DNA of 64,000 nucleotides from Haliscomenobacter hydrossis DSM 1100. GTDB taxonomy: Bacteria > Bacteroidota > Bacteroidia > Chitinophagales > Saprospiraceae. How positions within the stretch are numbered: position 1 is the stretch's first letter; each line of letters starts with the position of its first letter. Positions 29,001 through 37,107 of this stretch are shown here, piece after piece. Both the position numbers and the translations under genes were made by a program. The notes under the pieces are model-generated. The model was given only the letters and a program-made list of their open reading frames with translations. It searched no databases and was not told where the DNA came from. The stretch is taken from NCBI RefSeq assembly GCF_000212735.1, contig NC_015510.1, positions 6,139,001 through 6,203,000 on the forward strand, read 5' to 3'.

Positions 29001-32000
29001 TGCCGCTGGAATAGCCGTCATTGTCTACGTCGGCATACCAAATTTGGCCGGGTTTTTCCAAGGCATCGTTGTCATCACAATCGGTGTTGTTGCTCACGTA
29101 CCCGCTGGGTGGGCTGCAAGCTTGTTGGCTTACTGAAGGGTTCCCAAAGCCATCATTGTCAGCATCGGCATAATAAGTGATCAGCAGGCCTTCATCCGTA
29201 GTGCCGTCGCAGTTGTTGTCGATGCCATCGCAGATTTCCGTCGCACTAGGTTTAATGGCAAAGTTGTTGTCGTTGCAATCGCCGCTGGGCGCCGTCAATT
29301 CGGAGGCTGCTTTGTAGCCCACAGGGCGCAGGCATTGCGTCAAGGTTGTGCCGCTGGAATAGCCGTCATTGTCTACATCTGCATACCAGATTTGGCCGGG
29401 TTTTTCCAAGGCATCGTTGTCATCACAATCGGTATTATTGCTCACATACCCGCTGGGTGGGCTGCAAGCTTGTTGGCTTACCGAAGGGTTGCCAAAGCCA
29501 TCCTGGTCAGCATCGGCATAATAAGTGATCAAGCCACCTTCATCCGTAGTGCCGTCGCAGTTGTTGTCGATGCCATCGCAGATTTCCGTCGCACTAGGTT
29601 TAATGGCAAAGTTGTTGTCGTTGCAATCACCATTGGGCGCTGTCAATTCGGAGGCTGCTTTGTAGCCTACAGGGCGAAGGCATTGCGTCAAGGTTGTGCC
29701 GCTGGAATAGCCGTCATTGTCTACGTCGGCATACCAAATTTGGCCGGGTTTTTCCAAAACATCCAGGTCATCGCAATCGGTGTTGTCTACCACATAGCCG
29801 AAAGGTTGGCAATAGGAATTGACGCTCGACAAAGGGTCGCCAAAACCATCAGAATCCACGTCTGCATAAAAAGGACTAAGCGCGACCGGTGCGGTCGATA
29901 CTGCTTCCGATTCGGCACTGACCGTGGCGGGCACTGCATCACAAGAGCAGCGGGTTTTGATCGACTGAGCGGGCCCTTCTTGGTCGTATACGGGCAGAAT
30001 GGAGCTCCAGGAGCCCCCATTCACCTGGTATTGCAGGGTCGAGCCTGTCGGGCAAGGCGTGCCGCCAGGAGCAGTAATTGAGCCACCAGAAGGTGTGCCA
30101 CCAACTGTGCAAGTGCTGTTTACAATCGTAACATTGGCCGGAGCAGGCCCACTCAGATCAGGACAACAAGACGACGGTGTATTCAAAGTATATGAAGCGC
30201 TTATCGTGCAGCCAGAAGCGTCGGTAACTGTAACGGAGTACATTCCTGCGCTTAAGTCAGTTCTATCCTCAGTGGTGGAGGGGCCATCACTCCAGGTAAA
30301 AGTGTAAGGAGCTGTACCAGAAGATACGGTAAGGTCAATTGCTCCGCCAGAAAGGTTGGCACAGGTTGGGTGCGTCAGATTTTCGCTTACATTCGGGTTG
30401 TTGAGTACTACGATTGGTTTAATAAAGACTGATCTACAGTTGTTGTTATCGGTAACCGAAACCCGATAAGTTGAACTCGAAGGAGTGATCGTCACTGAGC
30501 TTGTGGTCGCCAAATTGGTGCTCCACGAATACGAAAAACCACCAGGAGCCGCCAAGGTTACTTGGGTACCGGAACAAACCGTGCCATCATTGGGCGTACC
30601 GGAGTTTTCGGTTACCGTGATAGCTCCCGTAGGGTTAGGCAGTATCGTAAGGACTTGATCGTCTGTGCCTGTGCAGCCATTAGCTGCAGTAACCGTGACG
30701 GTATAGGTTACTGAACTGCCGCCTGGAGAAACCGTAATCGAACTGGCGGTGGCTAAAGTACTCCATCTATAGGTTCCTACTCCAGAGGCAGACAAGATTA
30801 CCGGATTACCTGAACAGGTCACAGCGTCGTTGAGTCCTCCTGGGCCAGCGCTTTCGGTCACGGTAATCGTAGCATCGGGAGGCGTACAAACTCCGGGTGT
30901 AGTAGCAATAGCTGAAGAGTCACTGACAATGCTTGGATTTCCATCACAAGAGCAGCGCGTTTTAATGGTTTGGGTAGTCGTTTGGTTGTAAGTAGGCAGG
31001 GTGCTTGTCCAAGGGCCATTGTCCACTTTGTATTGGAGGGTAGAACCGACAGGGCATGAGCTAGCTGGTGCACTGATGCTGCCTCCTGAAAGGGCGCAAG
31101 CACTACAAGTACTGTTTACAATGATCACTGGATCAGGTGCATTGAGGTCACTGCAGGCGTCGCCGATGCCGTCACAGTTGTTGTCGATGCCATCGTTGAT
31201 TTCCGTCGCGTCGGGGTTGATGGCTGCGTTGTTGTCGTCACAATCTCCGCTACTCGCCAATAATTCAGTGACCACTTTATACCCCGCAGGGCGGAGGCAC
31301 TGGGTGAGGGTAGGCGCTCCCGTTTCGGCATAGCCATCGTTGTCGGCGTCTTTGTACCACACTTGGCTGGGCTCTGCTACAATAACGATTGCCGCAGAAT
31401 CCGGATAAGTTGTACTGCAATTCGGCGCACCTTGGTAGACAGAACTAAAGCGGGTAAAAGAAATGGTTTCATTGACCGTGACCGGAATGGAGATAAGGCC
31501 AGCATTGTTATTAATCAGAGCGGTTTGCACCAACCCTCCGTTGATTTGGTACAAAATGATGGTGAAGGGACGGTTGCTGATTTCGATATTTACAACATCA
31601 CCCACACAAGCACTGGCAGGTGCAGCAACAGCGTAAGTCAAATAGGGTCGATCAAAGGTTAAATTGGCCGTGGAATTGAGCGTACGGGCACACAAGAGGG
31701 TATCCGCAAAACGCATGGCCACCAATTTATAAGACGTGTTGTCCCGAAGTGGTCCTGTATTCAGGGTGGTGGTTCCGGTGTTATCGAGGGTCAAAAACAA
31801 GTCAATGCCATCATTGATTTTATAGGTCACAATACTATTGGGCGTACCCGTTACGGTCAGGGTATACGAACCGCCCGCACAAACGTGGTTGCCTCCGCCG
31901 GTGATCACGGCATTGAGGTGGGTATAGGTCGTCACTGTGGTGGTAGTGGTATAGGCAGCACAACCAGAGGCGCTTGATCCATTGGTAACATAAGTAACCG

Positions 32001-33567
32001 TGTATTCTCCCGCTGTAGATGCAGCTGGATTGATGGCACCTGTGGTACTGTTGATGGTTAAACCAGCCGGAGCCGCAGTGAACGTGCCCCCGGCTGCGCC
32101 ATTAAGGGTAACAGGTACTGCGGTGACATCAAAGCACAAAGGAGCGGTTCCATAAGAAATGGTCGGGGATGTATTGGAAGTAATGATGACGGTGGTGCTT
32201 GCACTGGTCGCCGCACAGCCATGTTGAGCGGGCACCGAGTACAGGATGGTATAGGTATTTGGAGTTGAACTTGCCGGGGTGATTTGTCCCGTGCTGGTAT
32301 TAATCATCAGTCCGGCTGGCGAAGCAGAAAAGGTTCCACCGCGTGCGCCAGTGATGGCCACGGCCACGGAATTGGCACTGGTGCAATAAGCAGTTTCTGA
32401 ATATTGGATACTGGTGGTGGGCAAACCCTGAGTAAAGCGGGCAGGTTGAGAATTGATGGTGCTGCTGCCGTCGGAAACCGCACAACGAAACAATGTCCCA
32501 TTGAGCGGTGCCAAAGACCCACCTGATGCGACCAGGGTGGCTGTGGTAACGCCACTGATCAGTCCATAATCGCCATTGCCCAATGGCACCCAGTTAGCGC
32601 CATTGTCGGAACTGCGGAACCATTGATAGCTGCTGACACCCGTGGCGGTGACCGAAAAAGATGCGGTATTGGAGGTACAATCGTACTGATCGCTGGGTTG
32701 TCCAGTGATCGCAAAGGGCACTTTGGTCAGCGAAAAATTGTCGATGCCCGCCATGGCATCCCCACCCGACTCGTCGGTGTCCTTCCAGCGGATGTACAAA
32801 TATTCGTTGGTGTTCCAGCTTAGGTTACTCAGGGTTTGGGTAATGGCGGTACCTCCGATTCTGAACAAAGGGGTGATGGCTGCCTGCGTTGCGGGAGCTC
32901 CGGTGCCGGAAATAGGGGTGATAAACCCGGTTCCAGTGATCCAGGTGCCCGCTGCGTCGTTGTAGGTACCATCGCCCGTTGATGAAGCGCCGGCAATATT
33001 GCTGGAACTGACCCGGTAAGACATGGGGTAGGCATTTGCCGTCGTGCTGGGGTTGCGGTTGATCATGGCATCATAGGTGATGACAATTTCGTTGATGCGC
33101 GCACCGGACGTATTTTTCAACACCACACCAAAACTCCCCACACTGCTGGCCGCTGCCGTTGAGCCAAATGCCCGATTGGGGCTGCTCGCCGCGTCGTACA
33201 TGCCATAAAAAGAGCCTGTATTGGCCCCGCCATTGGAGCGGCCCCATCTGGCGGTGCCCGTTTGTTGGTACATGTACCAGCCGTTGGTTCCGGCACCACC
33301 ACCTGCTTGGGCAGATACCTGGAGCATGGTGGTGTTGGTTGTAGTGGCCGCAGTGAGTGCCGTGGCCGTTATGCTTTGAAAATCCTGGGTATAGGTGGTG
33401 GTTCCATCAAAATCAATCGCCTGCCCTTGACTAAACAGCGGAAGGGCTAGTAAAAGCAGGAGTTGGATGGTTCTGACCACAAAGCTTGAACAAGCCTTTG
33501 GAAACAATGGTGATTTTACCAACTGTACAAATAGTGCAGGAAGGGAGTCCGTGTACGTCTTTTTCAT
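21349..33567 (-). CDS. giant T9SS surface protein C with MopE-type metal-binding array
   Basis: This 4072-residue protein has an N-terminal export signal ending near FSQGQA. A predicted beta-sandwich (about 50-280) is followed by Ig/PKD-like repeats, a first MopE-like unit (about 730-806) and an SprB-like repeat near 1040-1130 (GGAIDLTVSSGTAPYTFTWS). A long array of MopE-type motifs spans about 1240-2295, with NGDCNDNNFAIKPSATEICD and DNNCDGTTDEG recurring. The shared module follows from about 2500: HYR-like domains, EF-hand-like loops, dockerin-like pair, cohesin-like domain and T9SS tail ending TKKMVILRK. MopE motifs belong to the putative metal-binding family named after the Methylococcus copper protein; copper or calcium binding is inferred. 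This is the largest gene in the window and its frame is intact. Confidence 0.92.
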   Translation of the reverse strand: MKKTYTDSLPALFVQLVKSPLFPKACSSFVVRTIQLLLLLALPLFSQGQAIDFDGTTTYTQDFQSITATALTAATTTNTTMLQVSAQAGGGAGTNGWYMYQQTGTARWGRSNGGANTGSFYGMYDAASSPNRAFGSTAAASSVGSFGVVLKNTSGARINEIVITYDAMINRNPSTTANAYPMSYRVSSSNIAGASSTGDGTYNDAAGTWITGTGFITPISGTGAPATQAAITPLFRIGGTAITQTLSNLSWNTNEYLYIRWKDTDESGGDAMAGIDNFSLTKVPFAITGQPSDQYDCTSNTASFSVTATGVSSYQWFRSSDNGANWVPLGNGDYGLISGVTTATLVASGGSLAPLNGTLFRCAVSDGSSTINSQPARFTQGLPTTSIQYSETAYCTSANSVAVAITGARGGTFSASPAGLMINTSTGQITPASSTPNTYTILYSVPAQHGCAATSASTTVIITSNTSPTISYGTAPLCFDVTAVPVTLNGAAGGTFTAAPAGLTINSTTGAINPAASTAGEYTVTYVTNGSSASGCAAYTTTTTVTTYTHLNAVITGGGNHVCAGGSYTLTVTGTPNSIVTYKINDGIDLFLTLDNTGTTTLNTGPLRDNTSYKLVAMRFADTLLCARTLNSTANLTFDRPYLTYAVAAPASACVGDVVNIEISNRPFTIILYQINGGLVQTALINNNAGLISIPVTVNETISFTRFSSVYQGAPNCSTTYPDSAAIVIVAEPSQVWYKDADNDGYAETGAPTLTQCLRPAGYKVVTELLASSGDCDDNNAAINPDATEINDGIDNNCDGIGDACSDLNAPDPVIIVNSTCSACALSGGSISAPASSCPVGSTLQYKVDNGPWTSTLPTYNQTTTQTIKTRCSCDGNPSIVSDSSAIATTPGVCTPPDATITVTESAGPGGLNDAVTCSGNPVILSASGVGTYRWSTLATASSITVSPGGSSVTYTVTVTAANGCTGTDDQVLTILPNPTGAITVTENSGTPNDGTVCSGTQVTLAAPGGFSYSWSTNLATTSSVTITPSSSTYRVSVTDNNNCRSVFIKPIVVLNNPNVSENLTHPTCANLSGGAIDLTVSSGTAPYTFTWSDGPSTTEDRTDLSAGMYSVTVTDASGCTISASYTLNTPSSCCPDLSGPAPANVTIVNSTCTVGGTPSGGSITAPGGTPCPTGSTLQYQVNGGSWSSILPVYDQEGPAQSIKTRCSCDAVPATVSAESEAVSTAPVALSPFYADVDSDGFGDPLSSVNSYCQPFGYVVDNTDCDDLDVLEKPGQIWYADVDNDGYSSGTTLTQCLRPVGYKAASELTAPNGDCNDNNFAIKPSATEICDGIDNNCDGTTDEGGLITYYADADQDGFGNPSVSQQACSPPSGYVSNNTDCDDNDALEKPGQIWYADVDNDGYSSGTTLTQCLRPVGYKAASELTAPSGDCNDNNFAIKPSATEICDGIDNNCDGTTDEGLLITYYADADNDGFGNPSVSQQACSPPSGYVSNNTDCDDNDALEKPGQIWYADVDNDGYSSGTTLTQCLRPVGYKAASELTAPNGDCNDNNFAIKPSATEICDGIDNNCDGTTDEGLLITYYADADNDGFGNPSVSQQACSPPSGYVSNNTDCDDNDVLEKPGQIWYADVDNDGYSSGTTLTQCLRPVGYKAASELTAPNGDCNDNNFAIKPSATEICDGIDNNCDGTTDEGGLITYYADADQDGFGDPSVSQQACSPPSGYVSNNTDCDDNDALEKPGQIWYADVDNDGYSSGTTLTQCLRPVGYKAASELTAPSGDCNDNNPAVKPGATEICDGIDNNCDGTTDEGGLITYYADADQDGFGDPSVSQQACSPPSGYVTNNTDCDDNDALEKPGQIWYADVDNDGYSSGTTLTQCLRPVGYKAASELTAPSGDCNDNNPAVKPGATEICDGIDNNCNGSTDEGGSTRYYYDLDGDGYGEAVAFIDACAPSGLYTATVAGDCIANDADINPGATEICDGKDNDCNGQIDEGLSTRYYYDLDGDGYGEAVAFIDACTPSGLYTATVAGDCIADDADIYPGATEICDGKDNDCNGQIDEGVSTRYYYDNDGDGYGQSIAFVDACAPSGFYTALLGGDCNDSNPLEKPGQVWYADADNDGYSSGTTLTQCLRPVGYKAASELTAPNGDCNDNNFAIKPSATEICDGIDNNCNGSTDEGVLTTYYADIDNDGFGNPAVSQQACSPPSGYVTNNTDCDDNDALEKPGQIWYADVDNDGYSSGTTLTQCLRPVGYKVASELTAPNGDCNDNNFAIKPSATEICDGEDNNCDGVTDEGCTPPMVSIHDPCSCAKNAPIIDNGTTTDLGTFSETVTVEGPSGQTWTIVTVTGLYSDIDATIAYAPGATIPETGVGTGIFELGGYHRDGVGYTISVTNGQGDTLSIDNTCYYPDPVFTGLPAVVSPAAAPFQVTGTVANNATGTGTFILDGVPQPGASAAPTVITINPGRLSPGNHTLVYSFDADTATSNNLSDPGCVQEVQQRFQIAHCGCQDVTVTLDANCQFLLTANLISDGNCNGGTVRVMDNSPGNGGLIDCAGVWTYGLFDAFGNIICWGKVTAEDKTAPALICPPADITLDCYDVNYVLNERRTIGNVGDDLRSPRPAANATDGRTINNAEGVAGTGDECDLGLNPPGLVDDNYKNLGYAYYRDNCYNCGCRTTLKWTDKVVFYACTDIEFTRDGYYAKIEREWVATDCNGMRADAYIQDIFFTRPDLDDFVFSIGKPDDRPVKGQTGVAAGTPGYDWVVEYQSCTPDKSLILHDDVTPYDTSYFHTSNSYRLIYLDKLECNYSVSIKDTEFPICGGKGVKIDRALYVFDWCAGKIVDTFHILIKIGDFQAPTATYAHHAPYVISTGPMDCTAAFPIGVAGIKSAFGVEIKDNCSLTNVSVSVYTKDRYVKGILVYEGPSTPWCITPQANGAEQRDAQSDCCIRWEKVDYAIMNGNMIGVPVGRHVMKIEAFDGCYNSSTLCFEFEVKDKIAPVMKCDDDLHISLSNANGYVDGYAQVTAADIDEGSWDNCKLAWIAVRRNVPTSCTASFIQKGYDSNGNGKIDAAPFDDPKDAPANWKWIVDGKEVVDGIDNNGDGDIFDRGEFFATKGGKIMTPLQDAVDFFCCDLAERVTIELWGADNADNPETENIDESNWNYCWNDVLIEDKVAPTCVAPWDITVDCDAKCLAQIDDARASTLCFGDVSITSGSDCANLDTVYTVTKNLKCGYGKIVRSWTLTKETAKGPISITCSQTIWVRPIHEYDICFPKDVSSDCKTPIIDTVLTDELACDILAVNVADKRYDASDDECYKIFRTYTVINWCAYDDRCGDPMAEGSVYVVERSLWENYGKAPIYLLVRDRDRDLNEEFWLSKDLTPNNGDDIYVRGDSNLGGVTRGRDVTISSGLMPFCKPEIYAHPNDYFQDWEYHHSFMYTQIIKVYDEEAPVVTGIRDTFCTSPTACTANITKVVTIKDNCTDVVELERQQLMIAPNRTTNAGSMILYSTPRWSVKELGNGQFEITVANLPEGTHDLIVVGRDECGNLSAATRIPFTVKDCKAPAPICINGLSTELMPNGSGKGMMTVWANDFVASEIYDCNGQGPETKDGLKLVKKYSINRVGQPVDQNKTALELDCEDAGENILVEIHAWDQAGNHDFCITFIEVQDNRKVCPTVTPVNKIKIAGTISTEMVANLQGVTVTLSGQSSMSATTNAAGDYSFVNLTQGGDFTVTPQLDKNHLNGVSTFDLVLIQKHILGVQALNSPYKLIAADANNSKSISTLDMIQIRKLILNIDQSFANNTSWRFVDATYRFPNPANPWSGNIPEVVSMNDLATNITANFVAIKVGDVNASAVVNATTAEVRTSGAFKLQTTEQELKAGNEYRVAFTAEDLQNVQGYQFALNLDQNKVELLDIEYGVAKAENFGVFKNEGLITTSWNSKYEPGTLFTLVLRAKADAKLSQSINLNRTVSPEAYDQNNENLGIALHFEGIPVSEVYELLQNTPNPFSDETVIGFKLPKATAATLSIRDVKGALLYQVEGNYAKGNNQVILKEEQLGASGILYYTLATEEFTATKKMVILRK
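26690..29870 (-). repeat. MopE-type metal-binding repeat region, eight long units plus short units
   Basis: Eight copies of KPGQIWYADVDNDGYSSG (one reads KPGQVWYADADNDGYSSG) alternate with DNNCDGTTDEG-type motifs. Three shorter DxDGDGYG-type units (RYYYDLDGDGYGEAVAFIDA) sit between copies six and seven in protein order. Acidic loops and paired cysteines recur in every unit. Confidence 0.9.
27786..29800 (-). repeat. 348-bp tandem array, six near-identical units
   Basis: The landmark TTGCGTCAAGGTTGTGCCGC recurs at near 27945, 28293, 28641, 28989, 29337 and 29685, exactly 348 bases apart. Each unit encodes 116 residues in frame. The units differ at only a few positions, implying recent expansion or homogenisation. 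Confidence 0.92.
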
Positions 33568-33734
33568 GAGATGCTTATGATAAGTATTCGCGCTAAAATA
33601 AGAACGGGATCAAATTAGAGCGATACGGCCCTTTTTTTAGCCAGTTTTTAACGAACAGGGTCTATTTGTTTGCCAACTGCGTTTTTTTCCCTATTAAAAA
33701 ATGACGGACGCCAATAGTCTTCCCCAAAAGTGAG

Positions 33735-33742
33735 TAAGTTTG
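33735..33742 (+). promoter_or_regulatory. candidate -7 box upstream of TPR histidine kinase
   Basis: TAAGTTTG fits the TAnnTTTG -7 consensus, 21 bases before the ATG at 33764. A clear TTTG -33 element is not visible at the expected distance. Confidence 0.35.
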
Positions 33743-33763
33743 GGCTATTGACTCTTAACTACC

Positions 33764-35938
33764 ATGAAGCTTTTTCTTTTTGTACCTTGTTTTTTGATGT
33801 ACACTGTGGTACTGGCCAATAATTTTGACAGTTTGCGGCAGACCTTGCAGGGGCAAAACGGCGCTCAACGTTTGCCTACTTTGCTCAAGTTGTGCGACTC
33901 CCAATACCGGGGCATCATCCCCAACGCCGAAGCCAATGGATTTGGCAAAGAAATCCTTCACTTTGCCAGTGTGCTTAAAGACACCTCCGCCTTGGTGGAA
34001 GGCTGCTTGTGCATGGCCAACAGCCAGGATCGCAGCGCCAAAGGATCAGATGCATTCAAGTGGTTGAGCAAAGCTCAGTCATTGGCGCGCCGGCATCCCG
34101 CACTTCTGGGCAAAGTGTTTTTTTGGAAAGCCAGCTACTACTACGAATTGGGGCAAATTGATTCGGCCCTGCTGATGATTCAACGAGGTGATCAAATGGC
34201 TCAACGGCATCAGCTCCTTTCCGAGCGCGTCAAACTATTGGGTACGGCTGCGAAAATTTACAGCAGCAACGGACAGGCAAAAGCGGCAGATTCAGTGGGT
34301 AGATTGGCCTTCCGTTTTTGCCAAAACCGAGTAGATTCAGCCATTGCGTATACCCGTTGGGGCAGTGTACAAGAGGATTTTGGCAAATTGGATCTGGCCT
34401 TGCCCGCTTTTTACGCCGCGTATCGATTGGAAAAAAAAGCAGGCAATAACATCATGGCCGCTCACAATTTGCAGCAATGCGCCGGGATTTTGCGCGACCA
34501 GGGACGCTTCGAACAAGCCATCAAGTACCTCCAAGAAGCAGTGCAACTGTCTAAAGCCATTGGCAACATTACGGGGCTTGCGGCAGCTTATCACACCCTG
34601 GGCGGGTTGTACAAACGAACCAAGGCTTATGAACAAGCGCTACAATCCTATCAACTTTCCCTGGCTTTAAAAAAAGACATTGGTCGTCCAAAAAAAATCC
34701 TCAATACCATTCTGGACATGACCGTATTGTACGGCTATACGGCTCGGTACGATTCTTGCTTGCGCTTGTGCCGACAATATTTGCCACTGAGTCAGCAAAT
34801 CGAGTACAAACTGGCCGAGGCTACCCTGGCGCTGTGGGGTTCGATTGCCGCGGCAAAAACGGGGAATCCCACCCTGGCACAAAACTACTGGTCGGTAGGG
34901 GAAACGGCCCTGGCCGGGGTTAAAGCCAAAGAAGAAATGCCTGAACTGTTTCTGTTTGCGGCAAAAGCGGCTGAAGCGCTGCGGGATTTTGGCAAAGCGT
35001 ATCAATACCAAACACTTTTTCAAAGCGCTCAGGATTCGATGTACAATACCGAAAAAAGTCGAATCATTGCGGAGTTGGAAGCCCGCTTTGAAAATGAAAA
35101 AAAAGAGCAACAAATTCTGGATTTGGCTCAAAACAACGAACTGCAACAAGTACGCATTGCCACGGCACGCACCCAGCGAATTGCCTTATTTGGGGGCTTG
35201 ATCCTGGTGCTGCTGTTCGCGGTTGTACTCTGGCGCAACGGCCGCATTCGCAAACGCAACAATGCGGTTTTGGAACAAACCAATCAAGCCTTACACCTCA
35301 AAAACAACGAGGTACAAACCTTATTGCGAGAGGTGCACCATCGGGTCAAGAATAACCTGCAAATCATTTCCAGCTTGTTGCGCCTGCAAGCGCGGGTAGT
35401 TGACGATACCGGAGCCTTGGATGCACTGCGCATGAGCCAATCCCGGGTACAATCCATCGCCTTGCTGCACCAGCGGCTGTATCAAGGGGAGGAGCTAAAA
35501 AGTATTTCCATCAAGACTTACCTGTTCGAACTCATTCAAAGCTTACAGGATACCTACCAGTTGGAAGAACGACAAATTGGTATCGCTGCGGATGTAGATG
35601 ATTTTAGCATGGATGTTGATCTGGCCATACCCACCGGGTTGATCATCAATGAATTGGTAATCAACGCCATCAAACATGCTTTTCCCAATAATCGAATGGG
35701 CGAAATCGGTATACGGATAAAAAAACAGGAGACAGGATTTACCCTTAAAGTGACAGATAATGGGGTCGGTGTTAAACTTTTGGAAGGAAAACCTGTTGGC
35801 AAAACGAACGCCTTCGGTTTGGAACTCGTGGAATCCCTGGCCGAAAAAATCAAGACAACCTTGGTTTTTTCCAACGGACTGGGCACTTCGGTCGAAACAT
35901 TCGTCCATTTCAACAAACATGAATCCTTATTTCCATGA
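33764..35938 (+). CDS. TPR-containing sensor histidine kinase (HisKA_2 type)
   Basis: This 724-residue protein has a signal peptide (MKLFLFVPCFLMYTVVLA), then a helical region of TPR repeats at about 30-440 (for example YLQEAVQLSKAIGNITGLAA). One transmembrane segment lies at about 472-491 (RIALFGGLILVLLFAVVLW). The cytoplasmic kinase follows. The phosphoacceptor region LLREVHHRVKNNLQIISSLL (His near 525) is a HisKA_2 H-box, and the HATPase part has LIINELVINAIKHAF (N-box) and VTDNGVGV (G1). It overlaps the next gene by four bases (ATGA), so the two are translationally coupled and form one two-component system. The signal is unknown. Confidence 0.92.
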   Translation: MKLFLFVPCFLMYTVVLANNFDSLRQTLQGQNGAQRLPTLLKLCDSQYRGIIPNAEANGFGKEILHFASVLKDTSALVEGCLCMANSQDRSAKGSDAFKWLSKAQSLARRHPALLGKVFFWKASYYYELGQIDSALLMIQRGDQMAQRHQLLSERVKLLGTAAKIYSSNGQAKAADSVGRLAFRFCQNRVDSAIAYTRWGSVQEDFGKLDLALPAFYAAYRLEKKAGNNIMAAHNLQQCAGILRDQGRFEQAIKYLQEAVQLSKAIGNITGLAAAYHTLGGLYKRTKAYEQALQSYQLSLALKKDIGRPKKILNTILDMTVLYGYTARYDSCLRLCRQYLPLSQQIEYKLAEATLALWGSIAAAKTGNPTLAQNYWSVGETALAGVKAKEEMPELFLFAAKAAEALRDFGKAYQYQTLFQSAQDSMYNTEKSRIIAELEARFENEKKEQQILDLAQNNELQQVRIATARTQRIALFGGLILVLLFAVVLWRNGRIRKRNNAVLEQTNQALHLKNNEVQTLLREVHHRVKNNLQIISSLLRLQARVVDDTGALDALRMSQSRVQSIALLHQRLYQGEELKSISIKTYLFELIQSLQDTYQLEERQIGIAADVDDFSMDVDLAIPTGLIINELVINAIKHAFPNNRMGEIGIRIKKQETGFTLKVTDNGVGVKLLEGKPVGKTNAFGLELVESLAEKIKTTLVFSNGLGTSVETFVHFNKHESLFP

Positions 35939-36681
35939 TTGATATTTTGATTGTAGAAGACGAACCGATCATTGCCAAAGACTTGATGTACACCCTGAAA
36001 GACCTGGGTTATGGCATCACCGCCGTGTGCCGGAACCACCAGGAAGCCCTGGAAGCAGTAAATCAGCAAAAATCGGACTTGATCATTTGTGACATCCACC
36101 TGGAAGGGGACGATTGGGATGGCATTCGGATTGCGCAGGAAATTCGGCGCAACCACGATCAGCCCATCGTTTTTTTGACGGCACTGGCCGACGCCAGCAC
36201 CATTGCCCGAGCGGCCAGTGTGGAACCGGATGCGTATTTGGTCAAACCCTTTGAAGAACGTACCCTCTATGCTGCCATCGAACTGGCCATCAACAAATTC
36301 AGCGCCCGAAAAGCACTGGTTCAAGAGCGTGCAGCAAAGTCCCCAGCCATCGATACCCTCCCTTTTATTGCGGGCAATTTTTTCATCAAAGACAAAAAAC
36401 GCCTGATCAAAGTCAGTGCTGCGGACATTTATTGGATCAAAGCCGATGGGGCCTATTCGCAGCTGACTACGGGCAGCCAGCAGTTTTTTCTCAGTACCAA
36501 TCTGGGTACCATTGAAGAAAAACTGCGGGGGAATTCCTTCGTGCGGGTTCATCGCTCTTATCTCGTCAATTTTCAACACATCGATGTCATTGAAGAAGAT
36601 GTGTTGTCGGTAGGTACCGAGCGCATCCCGTTGGGCAAAAATTACCGGGAAGAGTTTTACCGCCGCTTGCAACAACTGTAG
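35935..36681 (+). CDS. LytTR-family response regulator
   Basis: The 248-residue protein has a receiver domain (1-120) with acidic pocket EDE (8-10), phosphoacceptor D53 in IICDIHLEG, T82 and K104 in LVKPF. A LytTR DNA-binding domain follows at about 145-248 (ISAADIYWIKADGAYSQL-like region and FVRVHRSYLVNFQHIDVIEE). It should be phosphorylated by the overlapping kinase and act as a transcription factor. Its targets are unknown. Confidence 0.93.
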   Translation: MIDILIVEDEPIIAKDLMYTLKDLGYGITAVCRNHQEALEAVNQQKSDLIICDIHLEGDDWDGIRIAQEIRRNHDQPIVFLTALADASTIARAASVEPDAYLVKPFEERTLYAAIELAINKFSARKALVQERAAKSPAIDTLPFIAGNFFIKDKKRLIKVSAADIYWIKADGAYSQLTTGSQQFFLSTNLGTIEEKLRGNSFVRVHRSYLVNFQHIDVIEEDVLSVGTERIPLGKNYREEFYRRLQQL

Positions 36682-36687
36682 ATAGCG

Positions 36688-37080
36688 CTACTTAAAATCA
36701 TCTAAACTTTTCGGCATGCCTTCCTTCTGCATTTGTTTGCGCATCTCGGCCTTGAGTTTTTCGTAGTTTTTGAATTGGGCTGCGCTGAGCAATTTTTTCA
36801 ATTCTACTTCCTTGCGTTTGTTGATCTGGCTGCCTTGGGTGTACATCGACCATTGGGACGCTCCCTGGTCAAACACCTCTTTTTGCATGATCTCGGCGTA
36901 TTTGAGGTTCAGGGCGTACACTGCGTCGAACTGGTCGGAGCGGAGGGGCAAGGCCGTTTTCATTTTTTCGGTTTGCAACTTTGCGCGTTCCTGTGGGGTT
37001 CCGTAGGATTTGCTTTGGGGCGCCTGTGCCTGCACCATTATGGAACAAAGGCTGAATATCAGGATGATCAGGAATTTCAT
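36688..37080 (-). CDS. small secreted protein of unknown function
   Basis: The 130 residues start with a clear signal peptide (MKFLIILIFSLCSIMVQAQA). The mature part is helical and rich in Lys, Gln and Glu (ERAKLQTEKMKTALPLRSDQ; LLSAAQFKNYEKLKAEMRKQ). The layout of short helices with LxxxQ spacing recalls Spy/CpxP-like periplasmic proteins, but no diagnostic motif is certain. It is convergent with the LytTR regulator, with only six bases between stops. Confidence 0.7.
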   Translation of the reverse strand: MKFLIILIFSLCSIMVQAQAPQSKSYGTPQERAKLQTEKMKTALPLRSDQFDAVYALNLKYAEIMQKEVFDQGASQWSMYTQGSQINKRKEVELKKLLSAAQFKNYEKLKAEMRKQMQKEGMPKSLDDFK

Positions 37081-37107
37081 ATGAATGGATTTTGGATTGA
37101 TGAATTA

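Noticed and set aside
27786-29800. Possible CRISPR array
   Set aside because: The unit is 348 bases long with no short-repeat/unique-spacer structure, and each unit is coding in frame.
35554-36675. 373-codon minus-strand frame opposite the kinase and LytTR genes
   Set aside because: Both plus-strand genes have full domains and a typical ATGA overlap; the reverse frame has no family resemblance.
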